A DNA stretch of 16,391 bases from Methanomassiliicoccus sp. UBA6 (GCA_002508545.1 DAVH01000012.1:11182-27572), one strand, 5' to 3'; positions 1 through 8,436 are shown, counted from the first letter of the stretch. Notes: generated by a model from the letters alone, not told the origin. Program-made: numbers and translations.

Positions 1-1
1 C

Positions 2-1057
2 CCGGGGAACAAGATCACTCTCATCGTCGTCCCCATCGTCGCTGCCGCCGGCCTTCTCATCCCGAAGACCTCGTCGCGGGCCATCAGCTCCGCGGCCGGG
101 ACCTCGGACATCGTGGAGGTGTTCACCGGCGTCGACTTCAACGCCAACAAGCTGCGCAACATCGCCGAGACCACCGGCGGGACGCTGGCCTGGGGCGGCT
201 CGGTCAACCTCGCTCCGGCGGACGACCTCATCATCAGGGTCGAGTATCCCCTGGGGATCGACCCCCACGCTCAGCTTCTGGCCTCGGTGATGAGCAAGAA
301 GAAGGCGGTGGGCGCTGAGTTCCTCGCGATCGACATACCGGTCGGCGCCGGGACCAAGGTCCCCACCATGGAGAAGGCGCAGGCGTACGCCAAGGACTTC
401 GTGGACCTCGGGGAGAGGCTGGGCATGCACGTGGAGTGCGCCATCACCTACGGCGAGCAGCCGGTCGGCCGGGCCATCGGGCCGGCGCTGGAGGCCCGCG
501 AGGCCATACGCATCCTGGAGGGCGAGCTCCATCCCAGCAGCGTCATCGAGAAGTCGTGCGGCATGGCCGGGATGCTGCTGGAGATGGGCGGCATAAAGAG
601 GGGCGAGGCGAAAGCGCGCGAGATCCTCATGTCCGGCAAGGCCCTGGAGAAGTTCCGGGAGATCGTGGCCGCGCAGGGCGGGAACCCTGACATCAAGTCC
701 ACCGACATCAGCGTCGGGGAGTACACCTACGATATCACCGCCAAGATGTGCGGCTACGTCAACGGCATCAGGAACAAGGAGCTGGTGCAGCTAGCGCGCG
801 CGGCCGGGGCGCCCAAGGACAAGGGCGCGGGCATCCTGCTGCACAAGAAGCGCGGGAACCGGGTGGACGACGGCGAGGCCGTGCTGACCATCTACGCGGA
901 CAGCCGGGCCAAGCTGGACCAGGCCATCGAGCTCTCCCGGAAGTTCAACCCGGTGACCGTCGAGGGCATGATCCTGCAGAAGCTGCCGTACATCTCGAGG
1001 ACGACGGTCATTGAGAGGACTTTCTGCCCTGGGCCTTCAACGCCTCAGGGAGACTGA
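2..1057 (+). CDS. deoA: AMP phosphorylase (thymidine phosphorylase family), 5'-truncated by the window edge
   Basis: The family phosphorolyses nucleoside 5'-monophosphates; archaeal AMP phosphorylase gives a free base plus ribose-1,5-bisphosphate, which feeds R15P isomerase and type III RuBisCO. The frame is open from base 2, and 351 residues are visible of a protein usually near 500. The first visible residues carry the family phosphate/nucleoside-binding signature (KTSSRAISSAAGTSD). The C-terminal pyrimidine-nucleoside-phosphorylase domain (about residues 270-340, with GILLHKKRGNRVDDGEAVL) is intact. An internal GTG at 113 is not the start, because the signature lies upstream of it. The last 50 bases overlap the convergent gene at 1008-1754. 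The assignment to AMP rather than thymidine phosphorylase rests on the archaeal context; the other pathway genes are not in the window. Confidence 0.88.
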   Translation, partial: PGNKITLIVVPIVAAAGLLIPKTSSRAISSAAGTSDIVEVFTGVDFNANKLRNIAETTGGTLAWGGSVNLAPADDLIIRVEYPLGIDPHAQLLASVMSKKKAVGAEFLAIDIPVGAGTKVPTMEKAQAYAKDFVDLGERLGMHVECAITYGEQPVGRAIGPALEAREAIRILEGELHPSSVIEKSCGMAGMLLEMGGIKRGEAKAREILMSGKALEKFREIVAAQGGNPDIKSTDISVGEYTYDITAKMCGYVNGIRNKELVQLARAAGAPKDKGAGILLHKKRGNRVDDGEAVLTIYADSRAKLDQAIELSRKFNPVTVEGMILQKLPYISRTTVIERTFCPGPSTPQGD

Positions 1058-1754
1058 TCTCGCCCTTGGCCACCGACTCCGCGAGGTCCGAGGAGATCGT
1101 CACCCGCCCACCGCTCTCGATACGGCTGAGGCGCTGGATGTCGCGGACCTCCCCCGGCGTCGGCTTGACCTCGGGCGGGAACGGCATGCGGTAGCCGCTT
1201 CCCAGCGCGATCGAGACCGCGGCATCGGCGTCCGGCTCCTCGGTGCGCCGGGTGGTGGAGGTCTCGTCCACCACCTCGATGTCGTCCACCGAGTTCCATA
1301 TGGACTTGATCACGCGGTTCCGATTGGTGCGGTCACCGTGGCCCACCCGGGCGATGAGGCGCTCGTGCTGGAAGCACTTCCGGTAGCGGTCGATCTCATC
1401 CGCCACCCGCTCCGGCGAGCCCACGGTCTCGGCGACCAGCACGCGGCCGTCGCCGATGATGGCCAGGCCGGGGCGGCTTCCCGGGTCGATGCCGGCCACC
1501 AGGGTGCGGAAGCTCTCCCGTCCCTTGAGCTGCGACCGCGCCATCTCCAGCGCCAGGTCCGGCCGGTCGTTGGCGATGACCTTCCTGAAGCGTACCTGGG
1601 GGCGCTCCTCCCGGGTGGTGATGACCACGCCCACGGTGTCCGGCACGTCCTCGTTGAAATCGAGGGACACGAATGCGTCGCGATGCTCCCTCATGAGCTG
1701 GACCAGCTCATAGAAGAACCGGAAGTTCTTGGTCATGACGCCAATGACCTTCAT
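1008..1754 (-). CDS. RNase H-fold protein (RuvC/YqgF-like), uncharacterised archaeal family
   Basis: 248 residues. About residues 1-75 form a small alpha/beta N-terminal domain. From about residue 85 the pattern matches the RNase H/RuvC-YqgF fold: a first strand with an acidic residue and glycine turn (AGIDPGSRPGLAII, Asp90), a middle strand ending VGHGD (138-141), and a late motif with VVDETS and a DADAAVSIAL helix (176-184) that would supply the last acidic residues. These proteins are thought to be nucleases or resolvases, but activity and substrate here are unknown. The C-terminal 50 residues look like a helical tail. The 3' end overlaps the convergent AMP phosphorylase gene by 50 bases. 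A weak TATA-like GTTAAG lies about 25 bases upstream of the ATG, so a short or absent leader is possible. No strong Shine-Dalgarno site is visible. Confidence 0.7.
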   Translation of the reverse strand: MKVIGVMTKNFRFFYELVQLMREHRDAFVSLDFNEDVPDTVGVVITTREERPQVRFRKVIANDRPDLALEMARSQLKGRESFRTLVAGIDPGSRPGLAIIGDGRVLVAETVGSPERVADEIDRYRKCFQHERLIARVGHGDRTNRNRVIKSIWNSVDDIEVVDETSTTRRTEEPDADAAVSIALGSGYRMPFPPEVKPTPGEVRDIQRLSRIESGGRVTISSDLAESVAKGEISLPEALKAQGRKSSQ

Positions 1755-1891
1755 TCATTGTACAATCGGGTGAGATGTGCTTAACTCTTTGCTCCCTGCA
1801 TCCGGCTTCAACACCGTGGCCGGCCATATTGGTCCGGCATTGTTCAGACCCAGGGATATGTTCCTTCCCTGGAGCGTGTGCTATTTGATTT

Positions 1892-3133
1892 TCATACGAT
1901 CTCCCCTTTCGGCACGGACCCCCGCTCCTCACGAGCGGCGGATATCCTGCCGAGGTGCAGGTACCCGGCCACGCTGAGCATGGAGATCAGCGCCACCGCT
2001 CCCCACAGTGCCAGCGGCATGGTGTGCAGCCCGTCGTACAGCGAGCCGCCGATGGCCGGCCCCAGGGACCAGCCGAAGGACGAGAAGATGCCGAAGGCGC
2101 CCATGTACCTCCCGCGCTCGTTGTCCGGGCTGAGCTTCGCCACCAGGGCGGTGCTCGAGGGCGAGATGACGTTCTCCCCGAGGGTGGTCACGACCATCGA
2201 GAGCACGAGCATCCACATGGCCCCGGAGAACCCCAGGAAGAGGTATCCGACGGCGTACAGCAACGAGCCCAGCGCCAGGGAGAAGGGCATCTGGTGCCTC
2301 GATATCATCCGGGCCATGGGGAACTGCAGGGCGACGACCATGACGCCGTTCAGGGCGTACAGGTAGCCGACCTCGGCCTCGGCGATGCCGGCGTCCTGGA
2401 CCGCGAACACCGAGAATGTGGAGGTCATCTGCCCCATGACGATGCCCACCGGCAGGGACGCAAGGCAGAACACCAGGAAGAGGCGGTTATGGACGATCGC
2501 TCCCATGTCCCTCAGGCGGAACTTGGCGTGGATGACCGAGGAGCGCTGGGGCTCGGCGACCTTCAGCACGATCACCACCCCGACGATGAGGCAGGCGGCG
2601 GCCCCCACCGCGAACAGGTAGGCGAAGGGCAGGAAGACGATCATTATTCCAGAGATCAGCGGTCCAAGGGTCCAGCCGATGTTCTGGCCCACACGGAGCA
2701 GGGAGTACGCCTCCATACGCCTCCCCACGCCCACCAGGTCGGCGACCATGGCGTTGCTGGCCGGCTCGAACATGGAGCCCAGGAGCGATGAGGTCAGCAA
2801 TAACCCAGAAATGAGCCAGATGTCCTTGATGACGGCCATGGCCACGAACAGGGCGGCGAACACCAGGCCGCGGAAGATCATCGAGGCGTACATCACCGGC
2901 CTCCGCCCCAGGTGATCGGCGATCTCCCCGCCGATGATCTGCCCGAAGGCCCCGGCCACCGCCATGACCAGGTAGATCAGGCCGACCTGGGCGAGTGAGA
3001 CCCCAAGGTCGAGGTTGAGGTGGATTGCCAGGAAGGGCATGACGATGGAGTACCCGGTGGCCGAGATGATCCGGCCGGCGGTGAGAATCCAGATCCGCCG
3101 GTCCAGCCCCTTGAGCGCCCCCAACCCCCTCAT
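1892..3133 (-). CDS. Major facilitator superfamily (MFS) transporter, multidrug-efflux type
   Basis: 413 residues, mostly hydrophobic, consistent with 12 membrane helices. MFS motif A is clear in the loop after helix 2 (GGEIADHLGRR, residues 68-78). Glycine/proline-rich motifs like the antiporter motif C occur twice (GWTLGPLISG in the first half and GWSLGPAIGG in the second), reflecting the duplicated six-helix halves. This pattern favours a proton-coupled drug or small-molecule exporter, but the substrate cannot be read from sequence. The gene starts 44 bases after the dnaJ stop on the same strand, so read-through from the chaperone block is possible. A GAGG precedes the ATG with short spacing and sits in a 5-bp hairpin (GCTCC-CGA-GGAGC) that could partly hide it. 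No functional link to the chaperones is evident. Confidence 0.88.
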   Translation of the reverse strand: MRGLGALKGLDRRIWILTAGRIISATGYSIVMPFLAIHLNLDLGVSLAQVGLIYLVMAVAGAFGQIIGGEIADHLGRRPVMYASMIFRGLVFAALFVAMAVIKDIWLISGLLLTSSLLGSMFEPASNAMVADLVGVGRRMEAYSLLRVGQNIGWTLGPLISGIMIVFLPFAYLFAVGAAACLIVGVVIVLKVAEPQRSSVIHAKFRLRDMGAIVHNRLFLVFCLASLPVGIVMGQMTSTFSVFAVQDAGIAEAEVGYLYALNGVMVVALQFPMARMISRHQMPFSLALGSLLYAVGYLFLGFSGAMWMLVLSMVVTTLGENVISPSSTALVAKLSPDNERGRYMGAFGIFSSFGWSLGPAIGGSLYDGLHTMPLALWGAVALISMLSVAGYLHLGRISAAREERGSVPKGEIV

Positions 3134-3177
3134 GCTCCTCGGGAGCGCCCTGGAGCTACTTCATCTTTCCCGAGGGC

Positions 3178-4299
3178 TCAGCGCTTCTTCTTGAACTTGC
3201 CGAGGATGCTCCGGTCCTCGTTCTCGATCTCGGCGAAGCGCTTGAGGAGGTCCTTCTGCTCCTGGTTGAGCTTCTCCGGCACCTTGAGCTTTACCCTGAC
3301 GTACAGGTCGCCGAACGACGAGGTCCGCATCATGGGCATCCCTGAACCTCGAAGTCGGAACACCGTATCAGGCTGCGTGCCCGCGGGCAGGGTGACCTTG
3401 GCCTTCTTATCCAGGGTGGGTATCTCGAGCTCCGCCCCCAAGGCCGCCTGGGCGAAGGTGATGGGGAAGTCGACTATCAGGTCCGGGCCCTCCCTGGCGA
3501 ACTGGGAGTGCTTCTTGACATGGATGACCACGTACAGGTCCCCGGACGGTTCCCCGGGCCCGCCGATCTCGCCGGCGCCGGGTATGCGAAGGCGGGTGCC
3601 GGTCTCCACCCCGCGGGGTATGTCCAGGTCGATGTGCGACGTGCGCTGCACCTTGCCCATCCCGCTGCACTCGGGGCAGGCGTTGGCCGACGACCGGCCG
3701 GTGCCGCGGCAGCGGCGGCAGGGGCCGACCTGAACGAACTGCCCGAAGCCGCTGCTCTGGACCACCCGGACCTGCCCGGTGCCGCGGCACTCAGGGCACT
3801 GGACGACCTTGCCGTCCTTGGACCCGGTGCCCGAGCATTGCGGGCAGGGGTCGAACTTCGGCACGGTGATGCGCTTCTTCGCTCCCCGGTACGCCTCCTC
3901 CAGGGTGATCTCGAGGTCCATGCGGGCGTCCCGGCCCCCGGAGCGCTGCTGCTGCCTTCCGAAGAACATGTCGAAGATGTTGCCGAAGCCGCCCATGTCG
4001 CCGAAGATGTCCCGCAGGTCCCCCATGTGGGAGAAGTCGCTCCAGTTGAAGGAGCCGTCCTGGAACTGAGGGTTCACCCCGGCGTGCCCGTACTGGTCGT
4101 ACAGCTTCCGCTTCTTCTCGTCGGCGAGGACCTCGTAGGCCTCCGAGATCTCCTTGAACTTCTCCTCGGCGACCTTGCGGTCCTCCTTGGTGACGTCCGG
4201 GTGGTACTGCATCGCCAGCTTGCGGTAGGCCTTCTTGATCTCATCTACCGAGGATCCCTTGGGGATCCCCAGCACCTCGTAGTAGTCCCGCTGGGTCAT
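3178..4299 (-). CDS. dnaJ: Chaperone protein DnaJ (Hsp40, type I)
   Basis: Co-chaperone that delivers clients to DnaK and stimulates its ATPase. All type I parts are present in 373 residues: a J domain (1-70) with the essential HPD at 33-35; a Gly/Phe/Met-rich linker (about 75-120); four zinc-finger repeats of CxxCxGxG form at 152-159, 168-175, 194-201 and 208-215, all cysteines intact; and the C-terminal substrate-binding/dimerisation beta domains (about 220-345, with GDLYVVIHVKKH and GDLYVRVKLKVP). It ends in a lysine-rich tail. The start ATG gives the canonical N-terminus (TQRDYYEVLG) and lies 15 bases after the dnaK stop. The upstream Shine-Dalgarno match is weak, so translation may be coupled to dnaK. 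Archaeal Hsp70 systems are generally regarded as acquired from bacteria. Confidence 0.97.
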   Translation of the reverse strand: MTQRDYYEVLGIPKGSSVDEIKKAYRKLAMQYHPDVTKEDRKVAEEKFKEISEAYEVLADEKKRKLYDQYGHAGVNPQFQDGSFNWSDFSHMGDLRDIFGDMGGFGNIFDMFFGRQQQRSGGRDARMDLEITLEEAYRGAKKRITVPKFDPCPQCSGTGSKDGKVVQCPECRGTGQVRVVQSSGFGQFVQVGPCRRCRGTGRSSANACPECSGMGKVQRTSHIDLDIPRGVETGTRLRIPGAGEIGGPGEPSGDLYVVIHVKKHSQFAREGPDLIVDFPITFAQAALGAELEIPTLDKKAKVTLPAGTQPDTVFRLRGSGMPMMRTSSFGDLYVRVKLKVPEKLNQEQKDLLKRFAEIENEDRSILGKFKKKR

Positions 4300-4314
4300 G
4301 AGATGGCTTCCGCC

Positions 4315-6180
4315 TCAGTCCACGATGCGGTAGTCGGCATCGGTGAAGTCGCCCTTTCCGCCCTTCTTGTCATCCTCGCCGGGAGGCGGGGCCTGTTGGG
4401 CCTGCTGCGCCCCCGCGGCCTGCTGGGCGGCGGCCGCTTCCTGGTAGATGCGCGTCGAGACGGTGGACATCTCCTTCACCAGGGCGTCCATCTTGGCCTT
4501 GATGGCCTCGAGGTCGTCGCCCTTGATGACTTCCCGGAGCTCGTCGGAGGCCTTCTTGACCTTCTCCCGCTCCTCGGCGGTGATCTTGTCGCCCAGCTCG
4601 ACCAGGGTCTTGTCCGTGGTGTAGAGGAGGGTGTCGGCCTGGTTGAGCGTCTCCACCTTCTCTTTGCGCTTCTTGTCCTCCTCGGAGAACTGCTCGGCCT
4701 GCTTGACCATCTTTTCGATCTCGTCCTTGGAGAGCTTGTTGGAAGCGGTGATGGTGATCTTCTGCTCCTTGCCGGTGCCCAGGTCCTTCGCCGAGACATT
4801 GATGATGCCGTTGGCGTCGATGTCGTAGGTGACCTCGATCTGCGGCACGCCCCTCGGCGCCGGGGGGATGCCGGTCAGCTGGAACTTGCCCAGCGAGACG
4901 TTATCGGCGGCCATCTCACGCTCGCCCTGAACGATGTGGATCTCCACACTGGACTGGTAGTCGGCGGCGGTGGAGAACACCTGGGACTTGCGCGTCGGGA
5001 TGGTGGTGTTCCTCTCGATCAGCTTGGTGGCGATGCCTCCCAGCGTCTCCACGCTCAGCGACAGGGGGGTGACGTCCAGTAGCAGGATGTCCTTGACCTC
5101 GCCGGCCAGCACCGCGCCCTGGATGGCCGCGCCCATGGACACGCACTCCATGGGGTCGATGCCCCTCTGGATCTTCCGCCCGACCATGTTCTCCACGAAC
5201 CTCTGCACGATGGGCATGCGGGTCGGTCCGCCGACCAGGATGATATTGTCCACCTGCTCCGGCGTCAGGTTGGCGTCCCTCAGGGCGTTGCTCACCGGAC
5301 CGCGGCAGCGCTCCACGATGGGGTTGACCAGCTCCTCCAGCTTCGCCCTGGTGACGTTCATGGTCAGGTGCTTGGGTCCGCTCTGGTCCGCGGTGATGAA
5401 CGGGAGGTTGATCTCGGTGGACATCGTGGAGGAGAGCTCGATCTTCGCCTTCTCGCACGCTTCGCGTACCCGCCACATGGCCATCTTGTCCTTGGTGAGG
5501 TCGATGCCGCTCTCGTTCTTGAACTGGGAGACCACGTAGCTGATCAGCGCCTGGTCCATATCGGTGCCGCCCAGCTGGGTGTCCCCGGAGGTGGCGATGA
5601 CCTCGAACACGCCCTCGGAGAACTCCATGATGGTGACGTCGAGCGTTCCGCCCCCGAGGTCGAACACCATGATCTTCTGGGCGCTCTTGCTGTTGTCCAG
5701 CCCGTAGGCCAGTGCGGCCGCCGTGGGCTCGTTGATGATCCTGACGACCTCCAGGCCGGCGATGGCGCCGGCGTCCTTGGTCGCCTGCCTCTGGTTGTCA
5801 TTGAAGTACGCGGGCACGGTGATCACGGCCTTGCTGACCGTGTCCCCGAGGAACGCCTCGGCGTCCCGCTTGATCTTCTGGAGAATGAACGCTGATATCT
5901 GCTGGGGAGTGTAGTCCTTCCCATGAACGTGGAACTTGAAGTCGGTTCCCATCTTCCGCTTGGCCGCGGCGATGGTTCCCTCGGGATTGGTGATCGCCTG
6001 CCTCCGGGCGGGCTCTCCAACCAGCAGTTCGCCTTCCTTCGTGAACGCAACGTACGAAGGGAACGCCTTCCCTCCGATGCTGGTCCCCTCCGCGCTGGGG
6101 ATGATGGTGGGCCTGCCGCCCTCCATCACCGCGGCCGCGGAGTTGCTGGTCCCTAGGTCTATTCCGATGATCTTAGCCAT
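4315..6180 (-). CDS. dnaK: Chaperone protein DnaK (Hsp70)
   Basis: ATP-dependent chaperone, 621 residues from the chosen ATG. The nucleotide-binding domain shows phosphate-1 (IDLGTSNS, 7-14), phosphate-2 (DLGGGTLDV, 174-182) and the adenosine motif (VGGPTRMP, 316-323). The interdomain linker is DILLLDVTPLSL (364-375). The beta substrate-binding domain follows to about 480, then a helical lid and a Gln/Ala-rich tail ending DYRIVD. The roughly 24-residue insertion of Gram-negative DnaK near residue 80 is absent, so it is of the archaeal/Gram-positive type. A GTG nine bases upstream (6189) is in frame, but it is part of the Shine-Dalgarno AGGTG whose spacing fits the ATG at 6180, so I place the start there. 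The first bases overlap the grpE stop by 8 bases, implying coupled translation. Confidence 0.97.
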   Translation of the reverse strand: MAKIIGIDLGTSNSAAAVMEGGRPTIIPSAEGTSIGGKAFPSYVAFTKEGELLVGEPARRQAITNPEGTIAAAKRKMGTDFKFHVHGKDYTPQQISAFILQKIKRDAEAFLGDTVSKAVITVPAYFNDNQRQATKDAGAIAGLEVVRIINEPTAAALAYGLDNSKSAQKIMVFDLGGGTLDVTIMEFSEGVFEVIATSGDTQLGGTDMDQALISYVVSQFKNESGIDLTKDKMAMWRVREACEKAKIELSSTMSTEINLPFITADQSGPKHLTMNVTRAKLEELVNPIVERCRGPVSNALRDANLTPEQVDNIILVGGPTRMPIVQRFVENMVGRKIQRGIDPMECVSMGAAIQGAVLAGEVKDILLLDVTPLSLSVETLGGIATKLIERNTTIPTRKSQVFSTAADYQSSVEIHIVQGEREMAADNVSLGKFQLTGIPPAPRGVPQIEVTYDIDANGIINVSAKDLGTGKEQKITITASNKLSKDEIEKMVKQAEQFSEEDKKRKEKVETLNQADTLLYTTDKTLVELGDKITAEEREKVKKASDELREVIKGDDLEAIKAKMDALVKEMSTVSTRIYQEAAAAQQAAGAQQAQQAPPPGEDDKKGGKGDFTDADYRIVD

Positions 6181-6715
6181 TGTTTTCACCTGTGCTCTTA
6201 GCTACCTTGACCTTGGAGCACCTCAGCACCTTGTCGCCGAGGTAGTATCCTTTCTGGAACACTTCCAGTATCGTGCCGTCCTCCCCTTCTCCCACCGCGA
6301 GCGCTTCGTGGATGGAGGGGTCGAACTTCCCCTCTGAGGGGATCTCCCTCAGCCCGTGGTCCTTGAGGAGGGCGGCCATGTTGTCCCGTATCTTGGTTAT
6401 CCCCGCCCGCAGCTCCTCTTCGGAGCACTTCGCGGCCAGGGCGCGTTCGAAATCGTCGAACACCAGGAGGAGCTCGCCTAACATCCGGTGGTTGGCGACC
6501 TTGACGAGCTCATCGCGCTCCTTCTGGGTCCTGCGCTTGTAGTTCTCAAAATCGGCCTGGACCCTCTTGGCGATGCCGAGGTACTCGGCGGCCAGGGCCG
6601 CTTGCCGGTCCTTTTCCTTAATCTCGAGCTGCAGCTGCTCGCGCAGAGATGCGAGCTGCTCCTCGGGGCTTGCCGCCTCGCTGCCGTTCTGCTCAGACCC
6701 TTCTGCCTTCTCCAT
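6173..6715 (-). CDS. grpE: GrpE, nucleotide-exchange factor for DnaK
   Basis: Exchanges ADP on DnaK. 180 residues from the chosen start. The N-terminal part (about 15-75) is a charged long helix, typical of the GrpE dimer stalk. The C-terminal beta domain carries the family signature: FDPSIHEALAVGEGEDGT, followed by ILEVFQKGYYLGDKVLR. In-frame ATGs also exist at 6757 and 6736. I chose 6715 because GGTG lies five bases upstream of it and the extra 14 residues of the longest form (hydrophobic FLIITL) are unlike GrpE N-termini. The gene ends inside the start of dnaK and follows the thermosome stop by about 80 bases containing a strong hairpin, so its expression may depend on read-through or on a weak promoter of its own. 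Confidence 0.95.
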   Translation of the reverse strand: MEKAEGSEQNGSEAASPEEQLASLREQLQLEIKEKDRQAALAAEYLGIAKRVQADFENYKRRTQKERDELVKVANHRMLGELLLVFDDFERALAAKCSEEELRAGITKIRDNMAALLKDHGLREIPSEGKFDPSIHEALAVGEGEDGTILEVFQKGYYLGDKVLRCSKVKVAKSTGENNG

Positions 6716-6771
6716 ACCTGCACCGTCTGGGATCATGAGTGTGATGATGAGAAACATTAAGAGGTTTGAAA

Positions 6772-6787
6772 GGGGGCCAGAGCCCCC
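6772..6787 (-). terminator. Strong hairpin between the thermosome gene and grpE (possible partial terminator)
   Basis: On the minus strand, GGGGGC-TCTG-GCCCCC forms a perfect 6-bp GC stem with a 4-base loop, starting 9 bases after the thermosome stop and followed by TTT and a pyrimidine-rich stretch. It resembles an intrinsic terminator with a short T tract. It could reduce transcription into grpE-dnaK-dnaJ or protect the thermosome mRNA 3' end. The stem is seen; its function is inferred. Confidence 0.5.
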
Positions 6788-6795
6788 TGGGGGTT

Positions 6796-8430
6796 TCAGT
6801 CCTCGTCCCCGCCCATGTCGGGGGCTCCGCCGGGCGCGCCCGCGCCGGGGCTCATGCCCTTGGCGGCGATGACGTCGTCGATCCTCAGGATGAGGACAGC
6901 GGCGTCGGTGGCCGAGTTGATGGCCTGGCGAGAGACCCGGATGGGCTCGATGACCTTCTGGTCCATCATGTCCACGATCTTCCCGGTGTAGACGTTCAGA
7001 CCAGCGTGGACCTTCTTCTCCTTGTGGGCCTTCCTCATGTTGATGAGGATGTCGATGGGGTCCAGACCGGCGTTCTCGGCGAGAGCGGTGGGAATGACCT
7101 CAAGGGCGCTGGCGTAGGCGTCGATGGCGATCTGCTCGCGTCCGCCCACGGAAGCGGCGTACTCCCTCAGCCTCATGGCCAGCTCGACAGCGGTGCTTCC
7201 CCCGCCGGTGACGATCTTGCCGTCCTCGATGGCGACGGCGACGACGCTCATGGCGTCATCCAGGGAGCGCTCGACCTCGTCGATGACGTGCTCGGTGCCG
7301 CCCCTGAGCAGCAGGGACACGGCCTTGGGGTTCTTGCAGCCGGTGACGAAGGTCATCTCGTCCTCTCCGAGCTGGCGGACCTCGATCAGAGCGGCGCAGC
7401 CCAGTTCCTCGGCGGACAGCTCCTCGATCTTGGAGACCACGGTAGCGCCGGTGGCCTTGGCCAGCTTCTCCATGTCGGACTTCTTGACCCGCCTGACGGC
7501 GAAGATCTTCTCCTTGGCCAGGAAGTGCTGGGCGAGGTCGTCGATACCCTTCTGGCAGAACACCGCGTTGGCCCCGGTGGCCTTGATGGTGGCGACCATC
7601 TTGCGCAGCATGTTCTCCTCCTCGTCGAGGAACGCCTGCATCTGGGTCGGGTCGGTGATCTCGATCTTGGCGTCGATCTCGGTCTTCTGGACCTCTACCG
7701 CCGTGTCCAGCAGGGCGATCTTGGCCTTCTCGATCCTCTTGGGCATGGCAGGGTGCACGGGCTCCTTGTCCACGATGATGCCCTGGATGAACTGGGTGTC
7801 ATCCATCGAGCCGCCGGCCTTCTTGACCAGCTGGATGTTGTCCATGTCCACGGACCACTTCTTGTTGTTCTGCTCGGCGACCGCAGCGATGGCCTTGACC
7901 GAGAGATCGGCCAGGGACTCCCGGGAGCCGCTGACGGACTTGGAGATCATCGAGGTCTCAGCGATGAGCTTCAGGGTCTTCTTGTCCTTTACGTCCACAT
8001 CCATGGACAGCTCGTCCAGGATCTCCTGGGCCTTGGTGGCGGCGAGGCGGTAGCCGCCAGCGATGATGGTGGGATGAATGTTGGCATCGATCAGGTCGAT
8101 GGCCTTCTTGAGCAGCTCACCAGACAAGATGACCGCGCTGGTGGTCCCGTCCCCGGCCTCATCGTCCTGGGTCTTGGCGACCTCCACGAGCATCTTGGCC
8201 GCGGGGTGATCTACGTCGATCTCCTTGAGGATCGTCACACCGTCGTTGGTGATGACGACGTCCCCCATGCTGTCCACGAGCATCTTGTCCATTCCCCGGG
8301 GACCGAGGGTGCTGCGGACGGCGTCAGCGATGGCCCTGGCGGCCATGATGTTGTTGTACTGGGCGTCCTTGCCCCGGTCTCTCTTGGTACCCTCCTTGAG
8401 GATGAGTATAGGCGCGTTTCCCATTCCCAT
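6796..8430 (-). CDS. Thermosome subunit (group II chaperonin, CCT/TCP-1 family)
   Basis: ATP-driven double-ring chaperonin of the archaeal cytosol; group II rings close with a built-in lid rather than a GroES cap. The 544-residue length is typical. Near the N-terminus are LGPRGMDKMLVD (42-53), NDGVTIL (62-68) and the nucleotide-binding GDGTT (93-97). The apical region lies in the middle, and the second ATP-binding region has GGGSTAVE. The C-terminus is the usual Gly/Met/Asp-rich tail (GGAPDMGGDED) that projects into the cavity. The start is secure: GGAGGT lies six bases upstream of the ATG, with a TATA box further upstream. It is the only chaperonin subunit in the window; whether the ring is homo- or hetero-oligomeric cannot be told. 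It heads the same-strand block containing grpE, dnaK and dnaJ. Confidence 0.97.
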   Translation of the reverse strand: MGMGNAPILILKEGTKRDRGKDAQYNNIMAARAIADAVRSTLGPRGMDKMLVDSMGDVVITNDGVTILKEIDVDHPAAKMLVEVAKTQDDEAGDGTTSAVILSGELLKKAIDLIDANIHPTIIAGGYRLAATKAQEILDELSMDVDVKDKKTLKLIAETSMISKSVSGSRESLADLSVKAIAAVAEQNNKKWSVDMDNIQLVKKAGGSMDDTQFIQGIIVDKEPVHPAMPKRIEKAKIALLDTAVEVQKTEIDAKIEITDPTQMQAFLDEEENMLRKMVATIKATGANAVFCQKGIDDLAQHFLAKEKIFAVRRVKKSDMEKLAKATGATVVSKIEELSAEELGCAALIEVRQLGEDEMTFVTGCKNPKAVSLLLRGGTEHVIDEVERSLDDAMSVVAVAIEDGKIVTGGGSTAVELAMRLREYAASVGGREQIAIDAYASALEVIPTALAENAGLDPIDILINMRKAHKEKKVHAGLNVYTGKIVDMMDQKVIEPIRVSRQAINSATDAAVLILRIDDVIAAKGMSPGAGAPGGAPDMGGDED

Positions 8431-8436
8431 TATTTT

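Noticed and set aside
3508..5082. Long plus-strand open frame opposite dnaJ and dnaK
   Set aside because: It is antisense to two genes with complete family motifs. Its predicted protein is a Leu/Asp/Gly/Val/Arg-biased composition with no domain pattern, as expected from the GC-rich third positions of the real genes.
6181..6189. GTG at 6189 as the dnaK start
   Set aside because: The GTG is part of the Shine-Dalgarno sequence AGGTG for the ATG at 6180, and the canonical DnaK N-terminus starts with the ATG.
6741..6790. GTGATGA resembling a box C of a C/D guide RNA
   Set aside because: No box D (CTGA) or internal C'/D' pair lies at a suitable distance on the plus strand, and the site overlaps the grpE 5' region.
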